Both the position numbers and the translations under genes were made by a program. The notes beneath the pieces were generated by a model. That model ran no database searches. It was not told the DNA's origin and was given only the letters and a program-made list of their open reading frames with translations. DNA of 37,500 bases from Chrysomallon squamiferum (Eukaryota > Mollusca > Gastropoda > Neomphalida > Peltospiridae), in the NCBI GenBank assembly GCA_012295275.1, contig CM022672.1:2696443-2733942 (forward strand). The letters are read 5' to 3'. Shown here one piece after another: positions 12,707 to 23,205 of this stretch (position 1 is its first letter; each line of letters starts with the position of its first letter).

Positions 12707-12708
<2 letters not shown>

Positions 12709-12857
12709 CAGTCTGTATATAAAATGTACACAAAATGAGTCAGACCAGCAAACGAATATAAACAATCACATTTACGCTGAAGGGAAAAAAAATAAAAAAT
12801 AATACGTACTATTACCAGTGCTCAGTCTGTATATACGAGTTTCACCAGATGAGTCAG
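12707..12857. promoter_or_regulatory. two 37-bp units each ending in an AP-1-type site
   Basis: Units at 12707-12743 and 12821-12857 both start CTCAGTCTGTATATA and end ATGAGTCAG. They agree at 30 of 37 positions, with the differences concentrated in the middle. TGAGTCA is the AP-1/TRE consensus. Function is inferred from the motif only. Confidence 0.5.
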
Positions 12858-13240
12858 CCTATTTTGAATACGTTTTCTTGAACTATGGAAAAATAAGCAG
12901 CCCAGCTGAATGCACAGCACATTATTTATGTCAAGGCCATTATTGCTTTAGGAATATATTACAGACTGTGACCTGTGGTTAAATGTACTTGCTACAGAGA
13001 CTGAATCACAGATGAAATATAACCACTGTTTACGAAATGATACAGGCGAGTGAGGTAGTTATATTTATTTACTTATGTACGTATTGAGTGTATGCTGTAG
13101 CTCAGAAGTAGCGTTCAAATCTGTTGTGCAGTTGGTCATGGGATCAAACATATCAGGGTACACTGTAAGTTATTTTTCCAGTTTTGGCCATTGCTCCGTT
13201 ATTTGTTTTTATAATTTCAGAGTATGTGATCTCCTGTTAT

Positions 13241-13242
<2 letters not shown>
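12858..13242. other. complex non-coding stretch
   Basis: Non-repetitive sequence with no recognised motif cluster or exon. The 125-codon frame at 13075-13452 runs through the following CA tract and is not convincing. Confidence 0.5.

Positions 13243-13291
<49 letters not shown>
13243..13291. repeat. (CA)n microsatellite
   Basis: About 24 uninterrupted AC units. Confidence 0.5.
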
Positions 13292-13292
<1 letters not shown>

Positions 13293-13671
13293 CAAAAATA
13301 TACAAACACAGGGATCATATAAGTATACAAATAAACATAATGTATATATTAACATCTATCATCATTTTTCTCAAAAAAAATGCTGTCACAAAAGCGAGAC
13401 ATCATTTAGCAAAAACATCAAAAACTTTCAGAAAACAGTGCAGAATGATTGAGGTTCAAAATGATCAATCTGAAATCGTTTGACACGTCCCACAAAAGCC
13501 TCTACCAGTGAAATTATTTCTGTTTGTCCTTGTAGGTGATTCACCTGTAGCTTAGACAGAACTAATCACAATATCAGTCTGTTAGCTGGATCACATTACC
13601 AGGTAAACATTTTAATGTGTATTCTCTTCACCAAACTCATCATCTCTTCAGTGAATGGGTTATGATTTTCA

Positions 13672-13770
13672 GAGGCTGTGGTTACATTCTTCCCTGTTTA
13701 TGGGAAGGTGCATATAAGGGATTCTTTGCTGCTACTGATGTTGAAAGAGTATTTCATTACCTTGCCATGG
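13672..13770 (-). mobile_element. dispersed repeat copy, minus orientation
   Basis: Plus-strand text AGGCTGTGGTTACATTCTTC, then TATGGGAAGGTGCATATAAG, GATTCTTTGCTGCTACTGAT and GAAAGAGT. This is the reverse of the family's central section and one of the better-preserved copies. The 72-codon frame at 13617-13835 is an accident of this repeat. Confidence 0.5.
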
Positions 13771-14142
13771 TTATCGATTTAGATCAGATGTTAGATGATT
13801 TGCCTGAGACTCATGGGATAATTAATCACTTCTAAACTCTTACCTGACAAATCAGGTCTGGGCAGATCCATCTAATGAAGTCAGTTTGTGCCCATGTTAG
13901 GCATGCATGGACAATCTTATGTTACAATTTAATAAATTTTAAGAAATACATCCCACCATTTATTTGTTTGTCAGTGTAAAACTTACCTCCTATCTCATTA
14001 CTCAGCATCAGTGGAAACTTGTCAGGAATTTGGTTTAATAACAATACCACAGAGGAAAGTATTAAAATTTAATTACTACTGTATCAGTTCTGTACAGGCA
14101 AAGAAAGAAAAACAATAAGTCCACATATACCAACAAACAAAA

Positions 14143-14173
<31 letters not shown>

Positions 14174-14294
14174 TAAAAATAAAAATAAAAATAAAAATAA
14201 AAATAAAAATAAAAATAAAAATAAAAATAAAATTCAAATTCAAATTCAAATTATTTTTTAAATTAAATGTAATATACACACACATAAAATATAA

Positions 14295-14329
<35 letters not shown>

Positions 14330-14331
14330 AG
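14143..14331. repeat. (TAAAAA)n, (AAATTC)n and (AAAT)n tracts
   Basis: A hexanucleotide TAAAAA array at about 14143-14231, three to four AAATTC units at about 14229-14250, and AAAT/TAAA units at 14297-14331. Confidence 0.5.
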
Positions 14332-15393
14332 ATAGGAACAAAAATAACAATCTTTACTTTTCAGTTTTTATTCAATAAAATTTCTTCTTTAAAAAAAATA
14401 ATAATATACTCATAAAATAATTTAAATGAAGCCTACTGTTATTTTAAGTTAGTAATCATTCAAAAATACCTTACACAATTTGTATCTGAAGAATAAAAGA
14501 AAACAAAACAATGCTGATACACAGAATATAAACATTTAAAAAATATCTTTAAACAGCTTTTATTTAAATAATGATAATAAAAATATTAACATAATGCATA
14601 ATATTCTCATGATATTTTATCTATCCATGCATTTTTCTTTTCTTTTTTTTCTGACTAAAAATAATGTATAAATATGCATTATCCAATTATTTTTCAATTT
14701 TTTTTTTTTCTTCTTCTTTCAGAACTACTAATATAAACCTTTATACTGTATGAATCACTGGCTTGCTTTTCATCCCCACACCCTCCATTACTCTCCACCC
14801 TTTTTCTCTCTCGGTATCATATCAGTAAACACAACCTCATTTTTTTTTGTTCCACCTCCTTACTCTGCAGTAAACTTCTGCTTTATGAAACATACTATTT
14901 ACCTGTTCTCAAATCTTCGAAAGCTTCAAGTTTCCCACGATCATCAGATTTATATAATTGAAAGAAAAAGAAGAGAGTTTGTGTATCAGATACCCAGGTA
15001 ATTCATCCCTAAGGGTTTGACCCTCTGAGTACTATTACAGATATAACAAAAAGATAACCTGTCAGATTGGAGGTAAACTAAATCATCAGGTGGTTTCTTT
15101 TAATTTACTTCTTTCACAAAATATTTAAAGTACTTTTCTCTCAAATTGTAAAAAAAAAAAAAAAAAAAATAAAATAAAGATGGAGATTTAGATTAAAGTG
15201 ATCTGGTGTATTTGTGTCATGTTTGGCAGTTTTGGGGATCAAAACCATGTGGCAGATCAGTTAGTATTTTTTTCTTAACTTTTAAAACAAGATATATGTT
15301 TAAAATTTAATATAGAAGATTTGGTTTTGTTAGTAAAACTATAAAACAAATAAACAGTATTTAAAACAACCATAAATATACTCTCTCCAGTTC
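14332..15393. other. A+T-rich intergenic DNA
   Basis: No gene supported. Poly-T near 14700-14710 and poly-A at 15150-15169. The 83-codon frame at 14750-15001 has no domain. Confidence 0.5.
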
Positions 15394-15394
15394 T

Positions 15395-15442
<48 letters not shown>

Positions 15443-15859
15443 TAACTAAAACACACCTGTAAGTTCTCTCTTTCTCTCTCTGTGTTGTCTCTCTATCTCT
15501 ACCTCTATTAAATATAAACCCACACACACAAAAACACTCTGATAAATAGGCATGCAAATAATAAATTAACAAAAAGAAGAAAAAACACAAAAGAACACAC
15601 AGATCTATTTCACTCAAAAAAAAATCAAGACCCACATTTCCAAGTCCAGTCATTAGGGCACTGCTGCAATCAATATTCTTGTGTCACTTCGGAAAGTATT
15701 AGCATCATCTAAAATAAACAAAGATTAAATTACTTCCTTGTACTACAAATTTTTGACAACCAGTTGAAATGACCAAAGCCATACAGTTAAACATGAAGCC
15801 ATACATGTGTGTCTGTATGTCTTTCAAGTTTTCATCAGTATAATCCACTGAACACAGGG

Positions 15860-15896
<37 letters not shown>
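15394..15896. repeat. (TC)n(AC)n and (TG)n microsatellites
   Basis: TC units at about 15394-15412 run into AC units at 15412-15440. A TG tract lies at 15861-15896. The region between is non-coding, with scattered CT-rich text. Confidence 0.5.
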
Positions 15897-15899
<3 letters not shown>

Positions 15900-16109
15900 A
15901 TTAATTTTATATAAATACCTAAGCAATAAGCATGTACAACTAAGCATTAGCCTATAATCAGTCTTATGAACTATTTTGTTTTTAGAAATCTATTAATCCA
16001 GTGGGCATATAGATGTAGAGGAGAAAAATAAAATAAAAATAAAAGCAATTATAATTTAATTTAAATAAAATTAAATCAGAACAAAGTTAAAAGTAGTTTT
16101 TAAGTAAAA

Positions 16110-16345
16110 TAAATTTAATAATAATAATAATAATAATAATAATATATTATTATAAAATCTCTAAAAGTTTTTATAATAAAAAAATAAATAATTAAATTTA
16201 ATTAAAAAAGTTTACACACAAAATTAATAATAAAATTATATATAAGTAATAATAATGATGATGGTAATAACAAACATTAAAATAATATTAATAATAATAA
16301 TAATTATATATATATATATATTATTATTATTATTATTATTATTAT
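16110..16345. repeat. AAT, TA and TTA tracts forming an inverted array
   Basis: (AAT)n at 16118-16144. A mirror-like set follows at 16281-16345: AAT units, then TA units, then TTA units. The AAT and TTA arms are complementary, so the whole could fold as one hairpin. Confidence 0.5.
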
Positions 16346-16409
16346 CATCATTATTTTTATCATCAAAATCCCAGTCAGTGCCCTGTAAAGGAATTTACAA
16401 AACACATGG

Positions 16410-16970
16410 ATGAAGTCTCAGAAATGTGTAGCAGACACGTGCCAAGCCGCCATTTTGTCTTGGGAAACTCCGCAAGAACGGACACTGCGTTACCGCGACT
16501 ATTCAAAACACCTGTTTCAAAGCCCAGTCGTTACAACGGCTAACTGTCAGCAGGGCAGTGATCAGAGTGTTTCTGCTTTTTTATTAATAAACGTATACAT
16601 TTTGGCATGCTTTCTTACCCTGACACATTCTTCTGATAAAAAGAGAAAAGCGCCAGCGACTTTCTAATAATTGGCTCCATAGAGTATCCTCGCGAGACGT
16701 TTCGTTCTTATTAAATCTGACATGTGGCCATCGTTAGCTTGTCATGGTAACAAAACATGAAGTCGACTGGTTCAAACAAAAAGTCTGGCGGACCTGTTAC
16801 TGATAGCAGAGGTCATCAAATGATGAATTCAGTCGTTGCATGTCCAGTAAACAAACGTAGGGTGATGAAGTCAGAGGCGATTAGAGTTCGCAGGAAACAG
16901 AAGGTGGAAAAGAGAAAGAATTTGAGCGAGAGGAAAATAAAAATGATCAAAGGATTGAAGAGTACATGAA
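16410..16970 (+). promoter_or_regulatory. CpG-richer block, candidate promoter or first exon
   Basis: The block stands out for CpG and sequence complexity between A+T repeats. It contains CTCGCGAGA (16689-16697), close to the TCTCGCGAGA element known from housekeeping promoters. It also has CTTGTCATGGTAAC (16738-16751), one base from an RFX X-box. Open frames at 16410-16667 (85 codons) and 16757-16969 (70 codons, Lys/Arg-rich) are uncharacterised and may be untranslated. The strand is uncertain. Confidence 0.5.
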
Positions 16971-17029
16971 AATCAACAACAATAACAACAAAAGGTCTTG
17001 AAGTGGGGGAAAAACAAGAGTGAAGAAGA

Positions 17030-17340
17030 AGAAAAGGAATTGTTGTTTGTGATAGTAATACTAGAAGAAATTGTAGTAGACGTAGCTGTCTGGGAGAGTA
17101 GTTTGTGGGAGTTGTAGTAGCTTGTGTTGGTGTGCTAGTAGTAATGGTAGTAATGTCTAGTAATAGTATTAGCAATTGTGAATTAGTTTTAGAACTACTG
17201 ACAAAATGAGTAGTAAAGATATTATAGTAGTAGTAATTATAACAATACTAGTTGTAGAAGTTGCAGAAATAGTAAATCAGTAATGAAATAAAGAATTGTA
17301 GTAACAGTGGTAGAATTAGCCCAGATAGTTACACAATCTA
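17030..17340. repeat. degenerate (TAG/GTA)n trinucleotide array
   Basis: About 300 bp rich in GTAGTAG, GTAATAG and TTGTAGTAG words with frequent substitutions, consistent with an old decayed trinucleotide array. No coding evidence. Confidence 0.5.
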
Positions 17341-18540
17341 TTGTAGATGTACTAAAAAAGAGAAATATTTCAAAAAAAAAGAAGAAAACTATAACCTAAT
17401 TAAGAATTATAAGAAATTAAAAAAAAAAAAAAAAAAAAAAAAACTTAAATAAATATTAAAGAGTTTGTTTCGTTTTTGTGTTGCAGTATTATTCTCATCT
17501 TTGCCACTGTATTATAAGCCAGCTTTAGTGTGTGGGCTACATATCTGGTAAACATAAATGAAGAAATGATTCTAATCATTCCAATCACTGGTCCAGTCTT
17601 TAAACTAAATAAGCAATAAGCTGACTGTGCAATATAATCTGAAGTTTAACCCACTTGTAAAGAAAACACGATAAACACAACAAAGAATAACCTGAAGCTC
17701 CTGCAGACAGACAAGTTGTATTATTATCAGATTAATGGATTATCTCATCAAAAAGCTAATACCTAATTTAAATAGATCATTATTATTGTTATTTTTTTTT
17801 TTTATCTCTGGTGAAATCAGGATTTATTAAAATCCTTCTTGACAGCTTTGGAATGATTTTGTCCCCAGTTCTAAGAAATCTCATTAACTTTTTAATGCAG
17901 ATAAGAAATCATCAGTGTGATATGTCAAATAATAATAAAGTCAACAGTGTAAACATGGCTAACAAACAACCACTGTTTAAAGTTGTCATTTATGAAATAA
18001 GAATGAATAAAACTGACCTTTATCTGCTTAGAAATCTCTCTCACACACACACACACACAAAGAATATACGTATACATACAAACACATAAAAATTACATAT
18101 ACATGTACAATGTTTTATATATATATATATATATATTGTAAAATAATAAAATTTATTTTCTTATAAAACCAGATTGCTGCATATGGGACATAAATAAACT
18201 CACTCTAATTTTTTTTTTTCAAAAACAAAATATTATAATCCAAGGATTTAAAACAAAAGTACAAAAGTAAAAAACAACAACAACAAAAAAAAAAAAAAAA
18301 AATTGAAAAAGAAAAAGGAAAAGAAAAGAAACTAGAACAAAAACAGCCATGCATAAACTAATTCTGACATTGATGGATGTATCTCTTTGTCTTTTGACTT
18401 GAAGGAAGACTGCTGATAAAAATCAAGTGATTTAGTTTGAAAAGTGTACGGGCAAAGAGGCCACACTGACAGCTATAATGTACATGTAACCATGCAGTGG
18501 ATGTCTGTAGCTATGTGTAAAAATAATGTTTAGATTTCCA
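17341..18540. other. intergenic DNA with two complex islands
   Basis: Poly-A at about 17419-17443, (CA)n at 18042-18058, (TA)n at 18117-18135, poly-A at 18285-18302. More complex stretches at 17,470-17,720 and 18,350-18,500 have no recognised exon. Confidence 0.5.
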
Positions 18541-18644
18541 TCTGTGTGTTTGTGTTTGTCTGTGTGTGTCTGTGTGTGTGTGTGTGTGTGTTTGTGATAA
18601 AGTACATTAGTCTGTGGTTAAGTTTATGTGTGCCTGTATGTATA

Positions 18645-18676
<32 letters not shown>

Positions 18677-18994
18677 CTAAATATTATATATGTATATGTG
18701 TGTGTGTGTGTGTGTGTGTAAAATGTTAAGTATTACTTCAAAGATTATACCTATCAGTATTACCAAATAATAAATAAATAAATAAATAAAAATGCTTTAA
18801 AAAAAAAATTAAAAGTTCATATAGGATTACAACAGTTTCATTCTTTTCATAATAATAATAATAATAAAAAAATCAACAACCAACCAACCAACTAAACAAA
18901 GAAACAAACAAATAAATAATAATAATAGTAATATATATTAATTGTTTTGTTTTTTAAAATTAATGTATGAATAAATAAATAAATAAATAAATAA
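18541..18994. repeat. TG, TA, AAAT and AAT tracts
   Basis: TG at about 18544-18592, TA at 18641-18676, TG at 18695-18719, AAAT at about 18766-18790, AAT at about 18849-18866, and AAAT at about 18968-18994. Confidence 0.5.
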
Positions 18995-19288
18995 TGCTAC
19001 ATTTAAGTACAAATAATTTATGCTAAGTTTTCATTTCCTTCAGTTTAAAAATAAAGTTTCCAGTTTCATTTCCTTTGTTTTGTTACTAGACTTTCAAAAG
19101 CTGTTTTGCTTACATGACAGTAAACAGGTTTTATTTTAACATGTTGCAGGCTGACAGAGTGAAATAATACAGACAGCAAGAGTGCCAAAATATAACTGAT
19201 TAAATTTAAAATAGGTACTGAAAATACTACTGATGTAATAAAGTGCATAGGAATAAAAACAATACAATTATTCTACACTTTCACTTAT

Positions 19289-19385
19289 TCACACACACAG
19301 ACACACAACACACATACAAGCACACACACACACAGCACATACAAACACATGCACAGATACTTAGGCATACACGGACACATACACA

Positions 19386-19422
<37 letters not shown>

Positions 19423-19510
19423 ACCCAACACACAAACACATACACAGATACACAGGCATACACAGACACATACACAAACACATACAGACATAAACACACA
19501 TACATACGCA
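19289..19510. repeat. CA-rich array with an internal ~49-bp duplication
   Basis: The segment ACAAACACATGCACAGATAC (19341 on) through 19389 is repeated at 19432-19480 as ACAAACACATACACAGATAC and onward, with a period of 91 bp. Pure CA lies between. Overlapping open frames on both strands are repeat artefacts. Confidence 0.5.
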
Positions 19511-19752
19511 TACATACTCATTTATGTTTATACTAAAATAATATATGTTCTCTATATATTTGTCTTTGTACAAATCTTTTACTTAAACAAAGAGAAGGTA
19601 TTAAAAAAAAGTATAAAATTCTGAAAAGAAACAAAAGAAAAGAAAGTAAAATCAAAAATCAAAAAAAGAAAAAAAAAAAAGAAAGAATATGAAGCAGCTA
19701 AAACAAATAAATTTACTAACTGAATATAATTCTTATGATAATTTTAATTTTA

Positions 19753-19857
19753 GCAGCAAGGGATATATTATATGCACCTTCCCACAAATTCTGAGAAAAT
19801 TATACAACATCACAGCCTTTTGTAAGCCAGCACATCACTAGTTTGGAACGGGAATTA
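19753..19857 (+). mobile_element. dispersed repeat copy, plus orientation
   Basis: GCAGCAAGGGATATATTATA, TGCACCTTCCCACA, then CACAGCCTTTTGTA and TTGGAACGGGAATTAG. These follow the family order closely over about 105 bp. It is the best-preserved copy in the window. Confidence 0.5.
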
Positions 19858-21075
19858 GTTTAATGTATGTAGTAACAAAGACTAGTCATACAACTTCTCA
19901 TATTTAAAGGGAAAAAAAAAGACAAAATTTATTATGTTCAAGAACTAGACCCAACCTCAGAGCTGCACTTACCTGTGTTTTTGTTACACTAGTATCACAC
20001 TCATAGTTTTATCACACTGATGACACAAGCTGTGAATGGTGCTGATACTATGGAAACAAAATTATAGCAATTACTAAATACAAGCTTTGTTATTTTTATT
20101 AATTATTATTACAGTTTTTTTTTTGGCACAATAAATAAATAAATGTGTCTAGATTGTCCCACCAAATAACAAAAGTTTTTTTTTTTTTTTTTTTTTTTAC
20201 TATGATAAACTCTTGATATGATTGTTAACCACACATATATTTCATTTGATATAAAACCATTGTTTAAAAATACTCTGACAGCAACATGAAATAATTAAAT
20301 TTTTTTCCATCATCAAAATATTGATATTCTTCTTAAGCACACATATATTTTACCACACATTAAAAAATATGTAGACTGCAGCTTGACATAAAATAATTTC
20401 TTCCTTTACTTTTCAGTATCAAAATGTTGATAGTATAAATGGAGCAGGGAAGGTGGGGGGGGGGCAGGGGAAACCAGTATAAACAGAGATGGCCAGAGAC
20501 AACTGTAAGTAAACCCCCACCATGTAACCAGCATGCATTAATTAAACAACGTTTCTTGTATGGCACTCCGTGATATTGTAACAAGAAAGGTTATCACAGC
20601 AATGTAGTGGCTCTGTTTGTACAGGACAAATAAATATTTCTGATCTTTCTGAAGTCAGCAGAGAGGCAAGATTCCTGACACTGGCCTGTTATGTGTGCTC
20701 ACGTGAAGATTATAGATTAAAAGTATGTAAGTAAATAAATGTGTGAATAATGTGTGGATGTGAACAAAATGTGTATCATTTCTTTATGTGTGTGTGTGTT
20801 GCTTAGTATATTTATATGAGAGAGAGAGTGGTGGTGGTGTGTGTGTGTCTCTCTCTCTCTAAAAAGAAAGAAAGAAAGAGGAAAAATACTAAAATAAAAA
20901 TGACAAATGGCAAAAAGTTAAAATAAAAACAATAAAAAACACCCAAATCCTTGAAGCAGATTTTATAAAGATTCTCATTAACAAGTCAAATAGTTTGAGA
21001 ATACATTTCAAATTAACCGAAAATAAGGAAAACTTTGCCAAAAAGAGTTTCAACTGACAGGGACAGATGGACAAA
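19858..21075. other. intergenic DNA
   Basis: Poly-T at 20176-20198 and a G run near 20455-20464. A complex island at 20,560-20,720 contains the full palindromic E-box TCACGTGA (20699-20706). Inverted GA/TC arms lie at 20818-20860. No gene. Confidence 0.5.
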
Positions 21076-21124
21076 CAGACAGACAGACAGACAGATAGAG
21101 ATAGATAAATAAATAGACAGACAG
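21076..21124. repeat. (ACAG)n/(ATAG)n interrupted array
   Basis: CAGA units changing to TAGA/ATAA units and back. Confidence 0.5.
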
Positions 21125-21439
21125 AGAGACAAACAGAGATATGGATAGCAATATGGATGAGATAAAATAAAAAAGGCAAGATGGAGAAAAAAAGGGAGAG
21201 GTGCAAAGAGAATGAAAACAAAAAGGAAAGTAAAGGAAATAGAGAATATCAGTAAAATACAAATACAGTGAAAATGGGAAAACAGGAATAAAGAAGGATA
21301 AATAAGGGAAGAAGTTTAAAAAAAAAAGTTATTTAAAAAAAAAAAATAAATAAGAACCCAATGGAATGACAGAAGCAGGAACTACAAAGAAAAGACATTT
21401 TTTTTTTTTAGAAAGAAACGAAAAAAGAAACAACAGCTG

Positions 21440-21620
21440 CAATATTATTTGCTAAGTTTTGGAGCACTTGCAGTTTAAAGTGACCTGTTGCATGGCAAGA
21501 GGTCAGTGTCATAGTTTCCATGCTTGTTTGCTTATTTTAGCATCAGAAGAGGTTATGTGTACGGACACTTAAGCTAAAAACAAACTGCTAATCTCCAAGG
21601 CCATTTATATTGTACTGTTA
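21440..21620. other. complex island with an everted nuclear-receptor-type repeat
   Basis: TGACCT (21481-21486) and AGGTCA (21500-21505) are separated by 13 bp. The surrounding 150 bp is non-repetitive. Regulatory function is inferred only. Confidence 0.5.
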
Positions 21621-21646
21621 TTATAGAGTCTCTAAATACACATGAA

Positions 21647-21654
21647 ATATTATT

Positions 21655-21716
<62 letters not shown>

Positions 21717-21735
21717 TAATAATAAATAATTAAAT
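21647..21735. repeat. (ATT)n/(AAT)n microsatellite
   Basis: ATT units change to AAT and continue to about 21712, then an interrupted A/T-rich tail. Confidence 0.5.
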
Positions 21736-21949
21736 AAATAAATTACTAAATAAATAAACAAATAAATAATAGTGAAAATGATCACTTATAAAATGGACAG
21801 CCAAAATAAGAACAAAAAGTAATAGTATCTCTGCACTAAATAAATTTAGTGATCACATAAAAAAATTTCTAACAGCAGTCATAATTTTATCAAATTTTTA
21901 TTTAATTTGGTAACATACATCATGAAGGAATGCTTGGAAGCTACCTCAG

Positions 21950-22477
21950 AAAAAAAAAAAAAAAAAAAAAAATGATGTCATTTTCTGGTATTAGTTGAGC
22001 ATCATATACTAAAAAGAAGAACAAAACAACAACAAAACCACCCAACAAATTATTATAAATTGTTAATAATTTGCATATATAATAGACACAGACACAGAAG
22101 CTCTTTTCATAATTTATATGTGTGTGTTCATATGTATAGAGATACAGATTGATGTAAAATAATACTGAACCAAGGACTGAGAATCTAAGATAAAGTGATA
22201 GAATGACCAAAGGCAGCCATTTGTTTTTGTTTACTTGAAAAAAAAAAATTACTAAAAGAAAATATAATAATAATAATAATAATGACAGTAGTAGTAGTAA
22301 TGATGATGATGATGATGATGATAATAATAATAAGAAGAAGAAGAAGAAGAAGAAGAAGAACATAATAATGATGAAGATAAAATATACGCTGTGACATGTT
22401 AAGAAAGAAAGGCAAGAAATTAGTTCAAGGTAAAAAAATGCAGCCATTTCTATTTACTAATATATTCTATTTTTCTC

Positions 22478-22509
<32 letters not shown>

Positions 22510-22510
22510 T
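21950..22510. repeat. poly-A, compound trinucleotide and TA/CA tracts
   Basis: Poly-A at 21950-21972. A cascade of AAT, GTA, ATG, AAT and AAG units runs from about 22262 to 22380. TA then CA lies at about 22477-22508. Confidence 0.5.
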
Positions 22511-22763
22511 ACATATTGCTTATATACATATTTATATATACAAACATTCTCATCTAATGTAATAAAAATGCTAAGAAACAGAAAAGAAACATTTACAGAA
22601 GCAGCCATATTGTTTTTGAATGCAAAAACAAATTAAAATAAAAACATTCAAACATTTATACAATAAACCCTTACACATTATCAGTCAAACAAATTTAACA
22701 ATGATAAATGTATACATAGAAAAATGTGATTCCTTATGGAAGGGAAATAACTCTTATCTTTCT

Positions 22764-22765
<2 letters not shown>

Positions 22766-22794
<29 letters not shown>
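22766..22794. repeat. poly-T tract
   Basis: Uninterrupted T run of about 29 bases. Confidence 0.5.
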
Positions 22795-22798
<4 letters not shown>

Positions 22799-23064
22799 TT
22801 TTTTGTATTTTTTCAATCAAATACGTGCTGTTGTACATGGGTACGGTTTTATCTTTGTAGAAATTAAATAATACTGTTAAATAATATATTGCCCTGTTAA
22901 AAAAAAGTAACAAATATCTAAATATATATCTATATATAAAATTTATTCATGCTTATGTATTATGTACTCTCTTTATTATCTTGAATATTCTTGGAACATT
23001 TATCACTTAACATTTATTAATATTATCCTTTTTACCATTTTTGGTGGGCTAACGTTTCAACAAG

Positions 23065-23205
23065 AAAATGTTTTATTTAAAATATTAAACTAATGTTTAT
23101 GGAACATAATTATGGAAATAAGTCATTTGACAGAAAGGGTCCAGTTCAACTGGCTGGAACAGGAAATAACTTAAAGGGTCCATCAACAGTGTTTGATCAC
23201 ATTAT
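23065..23205 (+). mobile_element. dispersed repeat copy with internal deletion
   Basis: The head AAATGTTTTATTTAA (23065-23100 region) and the tail ACTGGCTGGAACAGGAAATA with GGTCCATCAACAGTG (about 23149-23200) match the two ends of the family. The middle (GCAGCAAGGGATC section) is missing. Confidence 0.5.

Noticed and set aside
13617-13835. 72-codon plus frame
   Set aside because: It lies over an antisense dispersed-repeat copy.
19289-19510. Regularly spaced repeats resembling a CRISPR array
   Set aside because: CA-rich eukaryotic simple repeat with one duplication; no spacers or cas genes.
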